Notes: generated by a model not told the origin, from the letters alone. Positions 15,337-23,367 are shown, counted from the stretch's first letter. The stretch is 64,000 nt of DNA from Akkermansia massiliensis (GCF_023516715.1 NZ_JAMGSI010000001.1:806001-870000), one strand, 5' to 3'. Numbers and translations: made by a program.

Positions 15337-15368
15337 CATCAAAACGGAAACATGTTTCCGTTTTGATG
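15337..15368. repeat. Perfect 32-bp palindrome, ACATGT family
   Basis: CATCAAAACGGAAACA and its exact complement meet at the centre ACATGT, 16 bp in each arm. It lies between the moron and the excisionase-like gene, so it could be an operator or a folded RNA element. Confidence 0.95.
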
Positions 15369-15490
15369 CCAGGGATGGGAGAAGATGTCTGAAATTCTGT
15401 CGCGGGGAATGATCAGGCGAAGGGGAGAGGCGCAAGGGCTTTTGCATGGCCTGAAATGTCGGAACAAGGCTGATGCCCGTGTGTTATATT

Positions 15491-15748
15491 ATGCACATGG
15501 ACGCAAATATCACTCGCTGGGTGAAGGGGGGAACTTGTGGAGTGACGGAGGCCGCCCGAATCCTTGGTTACAGCCAGGACACCGTGCGCCGGATGATTGA
15601 GGACGGCGAATTGATCGGTTGGCGTGCCAGGCGCGGAGGCCGTAAATTTTTGATGTACAGGGCGCAAGTAAAAGATGTCGCATCCAGGGCACAGGCTCAG
15701 GCGGTGCAGTATGCGCGGGACATGCAGCAACTGACGCTGCCCCTTTAA
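15491..15748 (+). CDS. Excisionase/MerR-type HTH protein
   Basis: About 85 residues from MHMDANITRWVKGG (a longer start exists at 15473). The winged-helix core GVTEAARILGYSQDTVRRMI (about 15-34), followed by EDGELIGWRARRGGRKFL, is the 'helix_turn_helix_17' excisionase pattern. The tail is helical and Gln/Ala-rich. It stands upstream of clustered TTTGCSGCAAA sites and the lysis genes. Its place between early and late genes is that of the middle/late activators Mor and C in Mu, but the family differs. Late activation is a reasonable inference only. Confidence 0.7.
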   Translation: MHMDANITRWVKGGTCGVTEAARILGYSQDTVRRMIEDGELIGWRARRGGRKFLMYRAQVKDVASRAQAQAVQYARDMQQLTLPL

Positions 15749-15749
15749 T

Positions 15750-15812
15750 TTTGCCGCAAATGCCGCAAATACAGCTTTTGCGGCAAACGCCGCATTTGCC
15801 GCAAACGCCGCA
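15750..15812. promoter_or_regulatory. Clustered TTTGCSGCAAA sites upstream of lysis genes
   Basis: Three 11-bp odd palindromes TTTGC[C/G]GCAAA lie at 15750-15760, 15777-15787 and 15795-15805, with half sites ATGCCGCAAA at 15760-15769 and CGCCGCA on either side of the third. The stretch fills the gap between the HTH gene and the first late gene, where a late promoter is expected. It could be a cooperative activator or repressor site. Confidence 0.7.
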
Positions 15813-15844
15813 GCGCCATCCGGGAAATGGGCTAAACTGCCCAC

Positions 15845-16474
15845 ATGAACGACGCGCAAAAACAAGATTTTGGAGCTGCTACGGATAGTGGAACGCATGA
15901 CGGACAAACCCTCACGTTGGGAAACGTCGGGGTGAGCGAGCCGAAGGCGAACAAATCAAACGCCGGGGCAGCTGCCACGCAGCAAACGGCAAAGAATAAT
16001 ACGCCTTGGTATTTGAGCCGGACATTTTGGATCAACGCTGCCGCCCTGGCCTCTTTATTGGTGCCGGCAGTGAGGGATTGGCTTGAATCCAACCCTGTGG
16101 AATTTACAGCCGCTCTTGGGGCGGTCAACGTATTGCTCCGGTTTGTGACCGTGGGCAAATATCAATTTGCGGAGCCGACCGGTGATCAGGATGGAGGCGT
16201 TGACGAGTCAGCGCCGAGAGCGTCCAACACGTCCGGCGCCGGCGGCTCCGCCCTCCTGCTGATGATCGGCATGTCCCTGGTCATGACGACCTGGGCTTGC
16301 AGCAGCGCGGATAAGCAGACCGCCGCCAGCGTGGCTCTTACGGATGGCCAGGTGGTGGTCATCCGTGGCGGCTCGTCCCTGGTGGTGGACCGTGACAATC
16401 ACAGCGTTTCCTGGTCCCAGTCCACCCCGGACGTGGTTGTGGTGCCGCCCGTGGTGCAGGCAACGGGTAAATGA
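15845..16474 (+). CDS. Holin-like / lipoprotein-like lysis protein
   Basis: 209 residues in three parts. After a polar N-terminus, residues 55-100 hold a holin-like pair, FWINAAALASLLVPAVRDWL and PVEFTAALGAVNVLLRF. Then a second hydrophobic helix, ALLLMIGMSLVMTTWAC, ends in a lipobox-like Cys (about 152) followed by a periplasm-type tail. It is directly upstream of the amidase. The layout could join holin and outer-spanin functions in one chain. Known holins and spanins vary too much to assign by motif, so this is inference. Confidence 0.6.
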   Translation: MNDAQKQDFGAATDSGTHDGQTLTLGNVGVSEPKANKSNAGAAATQQTAKNNTPWYLSRTFWINAAALASLLVPAVRDWLESNPVEFTAALGAVNVLLRFVTVGKYQFAEPTGDQDGGVDESAPRASNTSGAGGSALLLMIGMSLVMTTWACSSADKQTAASVALTDGQVVVIRGGSSLVVDRDNHSVSWSQSTPDVVVVPPVVQATGK

Positions 16475-16504
16475 TAGCAGGCCTTTAGTCTTTAACAGGT
16501 AAAT

Positions 16505-17062
16505 ATGATGAAAGTAGCACTGGACATAGGGCATTGCTCCACGGGCGACCAGGGCGCAGTGAGCCACGACGGCCTGGCAGAGCATCCTTTTTGGGCGCAG
16601 TACACGCCGGCAATCGTCCGAGAACTGGAAAAGCTGGGGCACCAGGTGCGCGTCTTCCGCCGCGAGGATTACAGCCGCAGCATCAAGAATGAATGCGTAG
16701 CCATCAACGCCTGGGGAGCCGATGTAGCCGTGAGCCTGCATCTCAACTCCGCCGACAGCCCAGCCTGTAAGGGGGGGCATGAAGTGGTGCACTACGACGG
16801 CAGCAAGAAAGGCATTGCCCTGGCCAAAGCGATAGACGCGCAATTTGACCTGATTGCGGAGCTGGCCGACCGCAACATACGGACGCCTTATGCCAACCGT
16901 GGCGACGTGTTTTTACAGGGCACCGTGTGCCCGGCGGTGATTGTGGAAGGGGCGTTTTTGTCCGTGGATTCCGATGTGGAATTCTTGCATGAAAAGGGTG
17001 AGGTACTGGCTCAGGCCGTTGCTCACGGCATCCATGCTTACGCAGTGCAATGTGGGGCGTAA
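16505..17062 (+). CDS. N-acetylmuramoyl-L-alanine amidase (endolysin)
   Basis: Zinc amidase of the Amidase_3 type that cuts the bond between muramic acid and L-Ala in peptidoglycan. 185 residues (184 if the second ATG is used). The opening KVALDIGHCSTGDQGAV has the first zinc His; SLHLNSADSP holds the second; VIVEGAFLSVDSD has the conserved catalytic Glu. The family's 'R..D......R...IN.WGADVAVSLH.N' pattern is clear. No signal peptide, so release probably depends on the preceding holin-like protein. It overlaps the next gene by 13 nt. Confidence 0.9.
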   Translation: MMKVALDIGHCSTGDQGAVSHDGLAEHPFWAQYTPAIVRELEKLGHQVRVFRREDYSRSIKNECVAINAWGADVAVSLHLNSADSPACKGGHEVVHYDGSKKGIALAKAIDAQFDLIAELADRNIRTPYANRGDVFLQGTVCPAVIVEGAFLSVDSDVEFLHEKGEVLAQAVAHGIHAYAVQCGA

Positions 17063-17382
17063 TTGCAGAGGCGGCGGCCACCATGGACGCCGGATCGGTG
17101 GGCCAGATGCTGGCCTACTTAATGGGAGCCGGCGTGATCGGCGGGGGTGGGTACGCGATGGGCAAAGCGCGTAAGTCACCCCAGCAATCAGAGGATGCCC
17201 AACGCGTTTATCTGGAAGATAAATTCGCCACCCGTGAAGAAGTTGCCGAAATCAAGCAACAACACCGGGCGGAGGTGTCCGACCTCCACGCTCGCCTAAC
17301 CGGCATCACGGTCAAGCTCAATGAGATGTACGGACAGCAAAACATGATGATTGAAATTCTTAAATCACGGAAATCACTATGA
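17050..17382 (+). CDS. Membrane-anchored coiled-coil protein (DUF2730-like)
   Basis: 110 residues with a small hydrophobic Gly-rich N-terminus (GQMLAYLMGAGVIGGGGYAM) and a coiled coil at about 60-105 (REEVAEIKQQHRAEVSDLHA). The shape and position before the terminase fit Mu gp25 (DUF2730); an inner-membrane spanin of the Rz type is the other option. It overlaps the amidase by 13 nt and the next gene by 4 nt. Confidence 0.6.
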   Translation: MWGVIAEAAATMDAGSVGQMLAYLMGAGVIGGGGYAMGKARKSPQQSEDAQRVYLEDKFATREEVAEIKQQHRAEVSDLHARLTGITVKLNEMYGQQNMMIEILKSRKSL

Positions 17383-17636
17383 ACCAACATGCCAAGGTTA
17401 AAATCGCCATCCTGCGCAGTCTCAAGCGGATGCCCAAGACCTACACGATGCGCGACGAAGCATTGCGCGCGGAGGTCTGTCTGGACGTGCAGCCGCGCCC
17501 CACGCTGCTGGAACTGGAAGACGCTCTTACGGACCTGGAACAATCTTCCTGCATTATCGGCACCCGCAACGAGCTGACCGGGGAACGCAAGTGGATGATC
17601 ACGGATGCCGGAATACTACAGCTTGGACAGATATGA
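17379..17636 (+). CDS. Winged-helix-like protein (Mu gp26-like position)
   Basis: 85 residues, MNQHAKVKIAILRSLKRMPK. The pattern of helices, then LLELEDALTDLEQSSCIIGT and KWMITDAGILQLGQI, suggests a winged-helix fold in which the last part forms the wing and strand. In Mu and B3-type phages a small protein of this size sits just before the small terminase. Function unknown. The start and stop overlap neighbours by 4 nt each. Confidence 0.6.
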   Translation: MNQHAKVKIAILRSLKRMPKTYTMRDEALRAEVCLDVQPRPTLLELEDALTDLEQSSCIIGTRNELTGERKWMITDAGILQLGQI

Positions 17637-17716
17637 CCATCCCGGACGCCATTGTTACCATTGCTTCCATGGCCTTTAGCTTAACCGCTTTATATTTATT
17701 CATTAAATACCGATGA
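17633..17716 (+). CDS. 27-residue membrane peptide between two ATGA overlaps
   Basis: The frame ATG 17633 to TGA 17716 encodes MTIPDAIVTIASMAFSLTAL, then YLFIKYR: one hydrophobic helix of about 18 residues with a basic C-terminus. It overlaps the upstream stop by 4 nt and the small-terminase start by 4 nt, which would place three genes in unbroken coupling. This spacing would be odd for a chance ORF. It may be a lysis accessory peptide. Confidence 0.5.
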   Translation: MTIPDAIVTIASMAFSLTALYLFIKYR

Positions 17717-18273
17717 AGAAACTCCGTCAGGACAGCGTAGCCGCCAATCTGCCGCCCTACCTCCGGGATGCGGTGGACGAGATGTTTTTCTCCGGCACGA
17801 CTTACAAGGCCGTGCAGGAACGGGTGGCGGAAGACGGCATCACCTGGAGCCTGACGAGCATCGCGCAGTATTACCACAACCACGTCCAGCCGCTGATGGC
17901 GACACGCCGCAAGGACATAGCCGCCAAGCTCAACAAGATGGACGCCTCCGACCTGGACGAGGCTACCTTGCAGGCGGTGCGCTCCACGGTGTTTGACCTG
18001 GCAACCTCACCAGGCAGCGACCCCAAAACCCTGAAAACTCTGTTCGGCATCGTGCAGAGTTACGCCAAGGGAAAGATGGAATCCACCCGCCTGCAACTGG
18101 ACATCGACAAATGGCAGACGATGGCCGCCCAGGCTCTGCTGGACAAGGCGCTTTCGCCGGAGGTCCAGGCAATCGTCAATGGCGAGGGCAGTGACGCCCA
18201 GAAGGTGGCCATGCTGCGTCCGCTGCTGTTTGGCAAGGCACAAACAATCACACCGGAATTTATCAATGGATAA
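17713..18273 (+). CDS. Terminase small subunit (DUF3486, Mu gp27-like)
   Basis: 186 residues. The start KLRQDSVAANLPPYLRDAVD followed by MFFSGTTYKAVQERVAEDGI matches the DUF3486 pattern ('LP..VR..LD..L..G..SY..I...L...G...S.SA..RY'), an HTH-containing DNA-recognition domain. The remainder is helical with conserved KWQTMAAQALLDKALSPEVQ. In Mu it marks phage ends for headful packaging with the large subunit. It overlaps the downstream terminase gene by 8 nt. Confidence 0.82.
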   Translation: MKKLRQDSVAANLPPYLRDAVDEMFFSGTTYKAVQERVAEDGITWSLTSIAQYYHNHVQPLMATRRKDIAAKLNKMDASDLDEATLQAVRSTVFDLATSPGSDPKTLKTLFGIVQSYAKGKMESTRLQLDIDKWQTMAAQALLDKALSPEVQAIVNGEGSDAQKVAMLRPLLFGKAQTITPEFING

Positions 18274-19195
18274 AGGCAACTCCCAGCCCCTGATCAATCT
18301 GCTTACCTTCCAGGAAGTGGCCTTTTGGCTGCGGCTGCGCACCATGTTTTTTTTGTGGGCTCGGCAGCGCGGCAAGTCCTACCTTATTGCTGCCAAGGCG
18401 ATAGACCGCATGCTGGAACGTGCCGGACGGAGTTGTTATTTTGTCAGCGCATCCATCGCCACGGGCAAGGAAATCGTGGAAAAGGAGGCCCAAATCTGGC
18501 ACGACGCGCTGGCCAAACTGCGGGCAAAACAGGAAGCCCTGGGCAAGGAACTGGGCGGCAATGTGGTGGACAAGCGTTCTCACAAGCTGCTGGCCGTGGA
18601 TGATCTGGCGGAACTGATGGACAAGCAGACGGCCCAGGTGCGCATCTACCATACGCGCACCTCTTACAGCCGCACCAAGATTCTGGCCCCCAACCCGGAC
18701 ACGGCGCGCGGCTGGACCGGAGATGTGTTTGGGGATGAAGTCGGGTTCTGGCCAGACTTCCGGGCGGTCCTGGACGCTGTGGAGCCGATCATCTCCCGCA
18801 ACCCTGATTTTCTGATGTGGATGTTCACGACGCCGCCGGAGGACGACAAGCATTTCACCTATGATTTTCTCAACCCCGGCCCGTTGGAATTCACGCCCAA
18901 CGCCCAGGGGAATTTTTACAAGACGGAGGCCGGCTATCCGGTCCACCGTGTGGACATTTTTGACAGCGAGCTGGCGGGACTGTCCCTGTTCGATCCGCTC
19001 TCCGGCAAGCCGGTGGCGTTTGAAGAATACCGCGCCCACGCCATGGACAAGGCATCTGCCGATCGCAACTATGCGCTCAAGTTTGTTCAGGGCGGGCAAT
19101 CCGCCGTGCAGCTGGCGTGGCTCAACAACGCCATGTACAAGGGAGCGCAGTGCTGCACGGGCATTGATCTTAGCAAGGAGGTACTGGCAGCATGA
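18266..19195 (+). CDS. Terminase large subunit, ATPase half (split gene)
   Basis: The start is taken at MDKGNSQPLINLLTFQEVAF (ATG 18266). 309 residues. Walker A-like FLWARQRGKSYLIAAKAI (about 30-47) and Walker B FGDEVGFWPDF near 155 are present, followed by the coupling motif FTTPPEDDK. The protein then stops, without the nuclease domain that Mu gp28 (about 550 residues) carries in the same chain. The next gene supplies it with a 4-nt overlap (ATGA). Together the two chains total about 541 residues, matching a normal TerL. Confidence 0.85.
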   Translation: MDKGNSQPLINLLTFQEVAFWLRLRTMFFLWARQRGKSYLIAAKAIDRMLERAGRSCYFVSASIATGKEIVEKEAQIWHDALAKLRAKQEALGKELGGNVVDKRSHKLLAVDDLAELMDKQTAQVRIYHTRTSYSRTKILAPNPDTARGWTGDVFGDEVGFWPDFRAVLDAVEPIISRNPDFLMWMFTTPPEDDKHFTYDFLNPGPLEFTPNAQGNFYKTEAGYPVHRVDIFDSELAGLSLFDPLSGKPVAFEEYRAHAMDKASADRNYALKFVQGGQSAVQLAWLNNAMYKGAQCCTGIDLSKEVLAA

Positions 19196-19890
19196 GCAAC
19201 TATGAGACATTGATACCGTCCACATGGGCGGAACACTTGAAAGGCGGCAAGGTATGCCTGGGCCTGGATGTGGCGTCCACCATTGAGGACAAGTCCAACC
19301 CGAGCTCGCTGACAGTGATGGAGCAATGGGAAGGCGTCTATTATGAACGGCTGGTTGTGCGATGGAAGACGGAAGACCTGGACGTGATGGAATCCATCAT
19401 CCGGCACGTACTCAAACCCATCGCCAAATCATATCGCAAGGCCTTGGTGGTCGATAAATCCAATGAAAAATTTGCGGCTAACAAACTGCGACAAAGACTG
19501 TCCGGCGAAATTCGCGTAATCGGATTTGCTGGGAACAACAATGTCATCTACGAGGGAGAAAAGACCGACGCCAAAACGGCCATGGGGTCCGCGTACTGTG
19601 GCGCGTTGGAAGATGGCCTGATCGCCATGCCCTCCGGCAAATGGCTGAGGGATGATCATCGGCTGGTCAAGCGCAACGGGGCCAAGTTTGAGTGCAAGCC
19701 GGACAAGGACGGCAACCATGCCGACACGTTTGACAGCGGCAAGCTGGCCTACTGGGGATTTATCGGCAAAAGCTTTGTAGTAGTTCCCCCGGAACCGGGA
19801 CGGCGCGACGTGAACAACGCCTACTCAGAGGCGGCTGTCCAGGCAACCCTGGCCAATAACATCAACCTAGATGAAAGACCGTTTGCATGA
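19192..19890 (+). CDS. Terminase large subunit, nuclease half (split gene)
   Basis: 232 residues with an RNase H/RuvC-like fold: first acid in VCLGLDVASTIEDKSN (D26), second in ALVVDKSNEKFAANKL, third in HADTFDSGKLAYWGF. These are the acidic residues that cut the concatemer or host-joined phage DNA when the head is full. It has its own ATG, overlapping the ATPase-half stop by 4 nt, and overlaps the portal start by 4 nt. The cut falls at the natural inter-domain linker, which suggests a stable split and not a random frameshift. Confidence 0.85.
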   Translation: MSNYETLIPSTWAEHLKGGKVCLGLDVASTIEDKSNPSSLTVMEQWEGVYYERLVVRWKTEDLDVMESIIRHVLKPIAKSYRKALVVDKSNEKFAANKLRQRLSGEIRVIGFAGNNNVIYEGEKTDAKTAMGSAYCGALEDGLIAMPSGKWLRDDHRLVKRNGAKFECKPDKDGNHADTFDSGKLAYWGFIGKSFVVVPPEPGRRDVNNAYSEAAVQATLANNINLDERPFA

Positions 19891-22031
19891 GCCGGAACAA
19901 TAAATTCAGAAAGGGAGGAACTCTGGGCAATCTCACGCTGACACCAGCACAGGCTGCCCGCCTGAAAAGCGACAGCAAGCCGGTGGTATTTACCGAGCAG
20001 GACTTGCGCGACATCCTGGGCGACCAATCCCGGCATCTGTCCTATACGCCTCCCCTAGACTTTTTGAACATTTCCACCGTGCGCTCCTGTATGAATGAAG
20101 CCCTGCGCGGAGCGTACGCACAAGTACAGTGGATATGGGAACAGCTGGAACCGGCTGATGCCGTGCTGGCCAGTTGCGTGGAAAAGAGGGACACCGCCCT
20201 GAAAAAGCTACCCTGGCGCATTGTCAAAAAGAAAGGACTGAGTGATCTGGAAGATGCCATTGCGGACGCCCAACTCAGAACGGCCAAGGACTTTTGCAAT
20301 GCCATATCCAACATGGATGAAGCAATCGCTGCATTCGGACAGGCATCTTTCAGGCATTTCCGCCGGTTGCAAATGGTGGAGACTTCCCGTGAATTTATCC
20401 TGCAAGTTACCGATAACTGGAATTGGAGCCGTGACGGCTATGGCGGCCCTTGGCAATGGAACCCACGCGCGACGTTTGGGACAGCGCGGGCGGAAGAGGT
20501 ACCCGTGCCGGAATGGTCCATCCTGACGCGGCTCTGCCCGCGTCCCATTGACCAGGTGGCCATGATGCTGTGCCTGGACCGCAAGAACGCCAAGGCACAG
20601 TGGATGACCTGCAACGGACGTTACGGCACGCCGCCGTTTTTTGTGATCATGCCGGAAGGAACGGATGAAGACACCAAGACGCTTTATCTGAAAATGGCCA
20701 TGCAGTGCATCAGTAACAGCTGCGGCACACTGCCTCCCGGTGCTGATGTCAAGGCCGTGAGCGTACCGGCCAGCACGCCGGACATGTTTCTCAAACTGAT
20801 CGACCTGTCCACCCAGGAACTGGTGCTGCGCTCCACCAACGGCCAGATGACCATGCTGACCGCTCCTGGGGCAGGCACCAACACGGAAACCGGCTCAACG
20901 CACGAAGACGGCTTTGACGATTTGGCTGCGGCCGAAGGCAAGGACATTGCCGGCGTCCTCAACCGGGGTATGGTGCGGCCCATCATCGAACAATGGCACC
21001 CCGGCCAGGAAATTTACGTGGAACTGGAAATCAAGCACCCGGAAGCGGACGACACGGTGGCCAGCGTCACCAACATATCCCAGCTGGCCGGAGCAGGCTA
21101 CCGAACTCCCGACGACCAGGTGCAGGAATTGACCGGGTACAACGTCACCACCCAGGCCATGCCGGGAGCCGACGGGCTGGGCTTGCAATCTCCCCTGCTG
21201 CGGGAGATGCACACCCGTTATGCGCCAACCATGCTGTGGCCGGCAGCGCGTGAAGCGTTTGACCAGTCCTGCATGCGAAAAGACTGCAACAGCCGCACCC
21301 AGGAACCGGCATTGAGCAAGGATGAACTCGATACCCTGCGCCGTATGGCGGAGGTGCCGGGAATAGGAGAAGTGGCCAAATTGGCGGAAACGCTACAGGA
21401 CCCCTTAAAAGCCGCCATGGACACCGAGATGCAAAACGGCCCGCAAGAGCCGGGAACCCCCGTTGCAACCCCGTTGCAAATCGCAAATTTGGAGGATGAC
21501 GACGAAAGGAAGGACACCAACGGGAAGATGAGCCGGTCGGAAGCGGCCAGACACGCCGCCAGAGTGCGCTGGGGGCAGGAAGGAAGAACCGGCCGGAACC
21601 GTGGCGTCGGGCGTGAAGGGGAAACCAGATCCGGCAGGAGCAACACGCCATTGAAAGCCGGCCAAAATGCCACAGTCACCGAAAAAGTGGATGCGGTGGA
21701 AAAGGCTATCCGGAAGACGGCGGCCAAAGGAGGCCGCGTGCAGGGCGTGGCAAAAATCGGAAGCAGCAGCCTGACGGTGGAACATGGCAGCCCCGGTCAA
21801 GGGAAGAAAGGCACCAAAGGGCACGGCAGCAGCCACGCCGCCGCCAAACACTTTGCTGACCCGCAGGACACAGATGCCAGGAAAGCGGCCAGGGCAGCCG
21901 TTGTGGGTAAGAAGTCGAAGGATGCCAAGAGCGGAAACGTTCGCTCAGAACATCAGGGAACCAACACCGTGCTGGGACAAACCGGGAAAAAGAGAGCCAT
22001 CAAGATGATCACGGCCCACAAAAAGAAATAG
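19887..22031 (+). CDS. Portal protein (DUF935) with unusual C-terminal extension
   Basis: 714 residues. Residues 40-500 fit the Mu gp29/DUF935 portal: the long arm, the PLDFLNISTVRSCMNEALRG opening, RHFRRLQMVE, and the ISQLAGAGYRTPDDQVQELT segment. From about residue 540, MSRSEAARHAARVRWGQEG starts a basic Gly/Lys/Arg-rich extension of about 170 residues, containing a KIGSSSLTVEHGSPGQGKKG strand and HGSSHAAAKHFADPQDTDA. Phage portal and MuF proteins sometimes carry nuclease or toxin-like C-terminal domains, and this could be one; the residues are not diagnostic. Usual portals of the family are about 500 residues. Confidence 0.82.
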   Translation: MSRNNKFRKGGTLGNLTLTPAQAARLKSDSKPVVFTEQDLRDILGDQSRHLSYTPPLDFLNISTVRSCMNEALRGAYAQVQWIWEQLEPADAVLASCVEKRDTALKKLPWRIVKKKGLSDLEDAIADAQLRTAKDFCNAISNMDEAIAAFGQASFRHFRRLQMVETSREFILQVTDNWNWSRDGYGGPWQWNPRATFGTARAEEVPVPEWSILTRLCPRPIDQVAMMLCLDRKNAKAQWMTCNGRYGTPPFFVIMPEGTDEDTKTLYLKMAMQCISNSCGTLPPGADVKAVSVPASTPDMFLKLIDLSTQELVLRSTNGQMTMLTAPGAGTNTETGSTHEDGFDDLAAAEGKDIAGVLNRGMVRPIIEQWHPGQEIYVELEIKHPEADDTVASVTNISQLAGAGYRTPDDQVQELTGYNVTTQAMPGADGLGLQSPLLREMHTRYAPTMLWPAAREAFDQSCMRKDCNSRTQEPALSKDELDTLRRMAEVPGIGEVAKLAETLQDPLKAAMDTEMQNGPQEPGTPVATPLQIANLEDDDERKDTNGKMSRSEAARHAARVRWGQEGRTGRNRGVGREGETRSGRSNTPLKAGQNATVTEKVDAVEKAIRKTAAKGGRVQGVAKIGSSSLTVEHGSPGQGKKGTKGHGSSHAAAKHFADPQDTDARKAARAAVVGKKSKDAKSGNVRSEHQGTNTVLGQTGKKRAIKMITAHKKK

Positions 22032-22200
22032 AAAAGCCCCGGTCAGGAACCGAGGCCACAGTCAGGTGATACGGGGCCGCTCCCAACCCCCAATCTACGG
22101 AAGGAGCCCCACTGGTTGACGCTGACAGGCTTCCTCCCGGTGCACGACCGGACATTCACCTTAACAAGCAAGACCCAAATAACAAGAGCGAATTTGAGAC
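22032..22200 (+). other. Intercistronic spacer with GC-rich pairing before the protease
   Basis: This 169-nt gap between portal and protease breaks an otherwise overlapping operon. It has AGCCCCG near 22036 matching CGGGGCC near 22073, capable of a long hairpin, and no ORF or U-tract. It may set the boundary between packaging and capsid transcripts or adjust their ratio. Confidence 0.4.
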
Positions 22201-23367
22201 ATGAAAGTAATACCGTTTAATGACGCGCCCCATGCGCCCTATGAACTGGGGAAAGTGCCGGCTGCCGGATGGTTTGCGGTGGAGCCAACCTGCGAGTGGA
22301 CGCCCAAAATGCAGGATGAACTGCGGCGAGCCCTGAACGATCCTTCCGACACGGTATACCAGGCCCGGCTGGATGCCCAGGGATTGATGATCCTGGAAGA
22401 CAATTTTTCCCTGGAAGATACCGACGGGCGCGGTCTGCCCACTTCCGAGCAGCACAAATTTGAAAAGGCGTTCGGCTGGGTGAAGGCGCTGCACGCGGAA
22501 GGGGATATGCTCTGGGCCTGGATTGAATGGACGCCCAGGGGACACCAGGCCGTGAATGAAGGGGAATATGTGTTCTTCAGCACGGAATACGATTACCCGG
22601 ATTTTGAAGTGATTGACAACCGCGTGGTGGCTCCGGTCCGGCTGGCCGGCCTGAGCGTAACCAACTACCCCAACCACAAGGGACAACTCCCGATGACCAA
22701 TTCTCGCAAACAAGCAAACCGAGATAACCAACAAGACAAAGACATGAAACCGACCAACAAGACCCGCACGGCCATCACCAAGCCGAAGCGCGACAAGAAC
22801 AGCGAGCTGGACCAGACGCCGGATGAACCGACCGAGGAAAAGACGCCTCCCACCCCTCCGGCCCAGGAGGACAACAAACCCGCCGACATGAATTCGGACA
22901 CTGACCCGGATGACCCGGAAAAGGACACCAACGACGACGGAAGCGCTGCCGTAAACATCCTGATGCAACTCGCGGAAGAGATGGACCTGGACGAATCCGC
23001 CAACGCAGAGGACGTGCTGGCCGCCGTCCAAGGCCTCAAGTCCAAGGTGGAGGAACTGACCGCCGCTCTGGCTGCCGCCAACGCATCCGGAGGGCCGGAC
23101 ACCAACAGCCGCAAACGGCGTTACCCGAACCTGGCTCCCCTGCGCGACGTCAACACGCGGATGCAGGGCCAGAAACCCAACCGGGATGTGAGCGTGCGCA
23201 TCAACGGAATGAGGCGCGACGTGAACACCCAGGAGAAAGCCATGACGGACTACTGCCAGGGCCGCGTGGATAAGGAAGAACACAAGCTGGGGCGTCAACT
23301 CAACTCCGCCGAATATGCCCGCGTCTGGCGCGATGCCCGCCAGGACTACCAGGACGGCCTGCGCTAA
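22201..23367 (+). CDS. Prohead protease/scaffold (Mu I/Z-like)
   Basis: 388 residues. The N-terminal 165 match Mu protease I: PAAGWFAVEPTCEWT, then KAFGWVKALHAEGDMLWAWI ('GWI..L...G..L.A.VEWT'), EYVFFSTEYDY and VRLAGLSVTNYPNHKG. The middle (170-255) is polar and disordered, and the C-terminal part has a helix KVEELTAALAAANAS and a basic end, as in the scaffold portion Z. In Mu the scaffold is also made from an internal start; ATGs at residues such as MKPTNKT may serve, but this is a guess. Confidence 0.82.
   Translation: MKVIPFNDAPHAPYELGKVPAAGWFAVEPTCEWTPKMQDELRRALNDPSDTVYQARLDAQGLMILEDNFSLEDTDGRGLPTSEQHKFEKAFGWVKALHAEGDMLWAWIEWTPRGHQAVNEGEYVFFSTEYDYPDFEVIDNRVVAPVRLAGLSVTNYPNHKGQLPMTNSRKQANRDNQQDKDMKPTNKTRTAITKPKRDKNSELDQTPDEPTEEKTPPTPPAQEDNKPADMNSDTDPDDPEKDTNDDGSAAVNILMQLAEEMDLDESANAEDVLAAVQGLKSKVEELTAALAAANASGGPDTNSRKRRYPNLAPLRDVNTRMQGQKPNRDVSVRINGMRRDVNTQEKAMTDYCQGRVDKEEHKLGRQLNSAEYARVWRDARQDYQDGLR

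Noticed and set aside
13145-15368. Diversity-generating retroelement or invertase shufflon as the explanation of the repeats
   Set aside because: No reverse transcriptase, template/variable repeat pair, or serine/tyrosine recombinase gene is present in the prophage.
15385-15600. 71-codon frame overlapping the excisionase-like gene
   Set aside because: It overlaps the HTH gene in another frame, which has a recognisable domain, and resembles no protein.
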